A stretch of DNA of 5,474 nt from an uncultured Solobacterium sp. (lineage in GTDB: Bacteria > Bacillota_I > Bacilli_A > Erysipelotrichales > Erysipelotrichaceae). A program made the position numbers and the translations under genes. Where the stretch lies: assembly GCA_937910655.1 (NCBI GenBank), contig CALEMV010000080.1, forward strand, positions 1-5,474, given 5' to 3'. The notes under the pieces were generated by a model. The model made no database searches and was not told where the DNA came from. It was given only the letters and a program-made list of their open reading frames with translations. Positions within the stretch are counted from its first letter, which is position 1; each line of letters opens with the position of its first letter. Below are positions 4,209 through 5,474 of this stretch, one piece after another.

Positions 4209-5384
4209 TTATTTAGAATATGGATATAAGATTACACCCTTTACAACACGGTTAACCTCGCCTGTTGGACATGGGTTATCCGGTGTAAAGTGATTACGAA
4301 TTGACGCAAATAATGCCATCAATTGTGCAACGATAATAAAGTCTAAACCTACAAAGACATTATCCTTCGCTGGTGTATCAAAACAATAATAATAGTTCGC
4401 AAGAGATTTTGCTAGTTCACATGGCGTATTGCATACAACCATAATGCGATTTTCTTTGCGTTGACCTGACATTTCTTTCAATAAGTCAAGTTCATATTGT
4501 CTTTGATATTCACCATCAGAGAGATATAGAACTGTTAATGTTGTGTTATCGATGATGGACTTAGGACCATGGCGGAAACCTAATGGTGTATCATACATCG
4601 TTACAATCTTACCAGCATTTAATTCCAACATCTTTAGTGCAGATTCCTGGGCGATACCCTTTAATGTATTTGTGCCTAAGTATACGATTCTACCGTAGTC
4701 AAACGCACCATCGAATTCCTTGATAGTAGGCCAATCTTCTTCAACAAGTTGTTTTGCGGCACCAATCACATCGTTTACAGCAGCGACTGTTTCATCAAAG
4801 TGATCTAGGTTAAAGCAGAGTACTGTTGCAAGATACATATTTGTAAAGCTTGATGTCATCGCAAAACTCTTATCCAATGTTTCAGGTGTTAAATTAATTG
4901 CGAGGCAACGATCACCTTCTGTATTTGCACGCTTGCTTAAAGCACCGTCTTTATTACATGTAATGAATAAGTGATATAGATTATCATTCACTGCTTCTAC
5001 AGATTGAATTGCGCCTATAGACTCAGGCGAGTCACCTGAGCGACCATAGCTGATTAATAAAGTTGGCTTATGAGCAGATACATAATTTTCAGGTGTAGCT
5101 GTCAAATCTGTTGTGGCGTAACTCTTTACCTTGTAGTTTAACTTACGATTTAAATAGGAATATAATGCATTTCCCACAAACTCACTTGTGCCAGCACCCG
5201 TCAAAATTACATCATAGTCTTCTTGATGAATAACTTTATTGATAAATGCTTTAATCTCTTCTGCACGTGAGCGTACTTGTTCGATTGTCTTCTCCCAAGT
5301 TGAAGGTTGTTGATGGATTTCTGTAGCTGTAAATGTTGCCTTTAATGATTCTAATTCTTCATTTGTATAATTAAATATGGACAT
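4209..5384 (-). CDS. agaS: Galactosamine-6-phosphate deaminase/isomerase AgaS (tandem SIS)
   Basis: The protein has 391 residues, close to E. coli AgaS. Seen: a first SIS domain with VILTGAGTSEFVG (59-71) and LLISYGRSGDSPES (109-122), AMTSSFTNM (175-183), then a second SIS domain with IVYLGTNTLKGIAQESALKM (233-252), YDTPLGFRHGPKS (264-276) and a C-terminal GEVNRVVKGVILYP. These match AgaS throughout. Known: AgaS converts D-galactosamine-6-phosphate to tagatose-6-phosphate and ammonia in the GalNAc/galactosamine pathway; older annotations call it tagatose-6-phosphate ketose/aldose isomerase. It is cytoplasmic. The start is ATG 5384, with AGGAGG (5390-5395) 5 bases upstream. It is the first gene after its own promoter and is followed by agaF. 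No damage is seen. Confidence 0.93.
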   Translation of the reverse strand: MSIFNYTNEELESLKATFTATEIHQQPSTWEKTIEQVRSRAEEIKAFINKVIHQEDYDVILTGAGTSEFVGNALYSYLNRKLNYKVKSYATTDLTATPENYVSAHKPTLLISYGRSGDSPESIGAIQSVEAVNDNLYHLFITCNKDGALSKRANTEGDRCLAINLTPETLDKSFAMTSSFTNMYLATVLCFNLDHFDETVAAVNDVIGAAKQLVEEDWPTIKEFDGAFDYGRIVYLGTNTLKGIAQESALKMLELNAGKIVTMYDTPLGFRHGPKSIIDNTTLTVLYLSDGEYQRQYELDLLKEMSGQRKENRIMVVCNTPCELAKSLANYYYCFDTPAKDNVFVGLDFIIVAQLMALFASIRNHFTPDNPCPTGEVNRVVKGVILYPYSK

Positions 5385-5420
5385 TGTTTCCTCCTTTTGT
5401 TCTTGTCTTATCTAATTTGT

Positions 5421-5449
5421 ATTATAACAACCAGAATTTATGATTAGAA
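5421..5449 (-). promoter_or_regulatory. Promoter of agaS-agaF
   Basis: On the minus strand, TGTTATAAT (5429-5421) is a perfect extended -10. A weak -35 (TTCTAA, 5449-5444) lies 17 bp upstream. Transcription would begin near 5414, leaving a leader of about 30 bases with AGGAGG. A GAAAG half-site at 5460-5464 resembles one arm of the 1179-1220 palindromes but has no partner. Confidence 0.7.
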
Positions 5450-5474
5450 TAAATTAACTGAAAGATATCAAATC

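Noticed and set aside
5460..5464. Third copy of the GAAAG palindrome near agaS
   Set aside because: Only one arm is present (GAAAGATATC); the opposite CTTTC arm is missing.
1..5474. tRNA or rRNA genes and CRISPR arrays
   Set aside because: No cloverleaf-like or ribosomal sequence and no regularly spaced direct repeats were seen on either strand.

Overview
The window looks like a low-GC Bacillota chromosome. AT-rich codons, strong AGGAGG ribosome binding sites and a mannose-family PTS protein next to AgaS fit a gut commensal, possibly of the Erysipelotrichia, although nothing here fixes the genus. The genes point to uptake and intracellular breakdown of host or mucin-type amino sugars, most likely N-acetylgalactosamine (GalNAc) or galactosamine.

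Layout: (1) 1-1144, minus strand: most of a GH20 beta-N-acetylhexosaminidase of the GcnA-like group, cut by the left window edge. (2) 1145-1261: a divergent intergenic region with two perfect 12-bp palindromes 30 bp apart. It also holds a 17-base exact match to the engineered Tn5/Nextera mosaic end, which warns that this junction may be artificial. (3) 1262-2997, plus strand: a two-gene operon with a 4-bp overlap, coding for a CE2/SGNH-type carbohydrate esterase and an RpiR-family regulator with an eroded sugar-phosphate site, followed by a strong intrinsic terminator. (4) About 3002-3714: a single-gene IS200-type insertion sequence. Its Y1 HUH transposase is on the minus strand and is surrounded by many hairpins. 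(5) 3715-3752: a bidirectional terminator. (6) 3757-5384, minus strand: agaS and then agaF (PTS EIIA), 11 bp apart, with a good extended -10 promoter at 5421-5429. No stretch above 300 bases lacks a gene.

How they may work together: a PTS that includes the EIIA would bring in amino sugar as the 6-phosphate, and AgaS would deaminate and isomerise galactosamine-6-phosphate to tagatose-6-phosphate. The hexosaminidase and esterase both lack signal peptides where visible, so they would trim amino-sugar oligosaccharides or acetyl groups in the cytoplasm. The RpiR protein is the likely local regulator. EIIB, EIIC, EIID and a GalNAc-6-phosphate deacetylase are not in the window. The link between the hexosaminidase and everything to its right depends on the suspect 1154-1170 junction being real.
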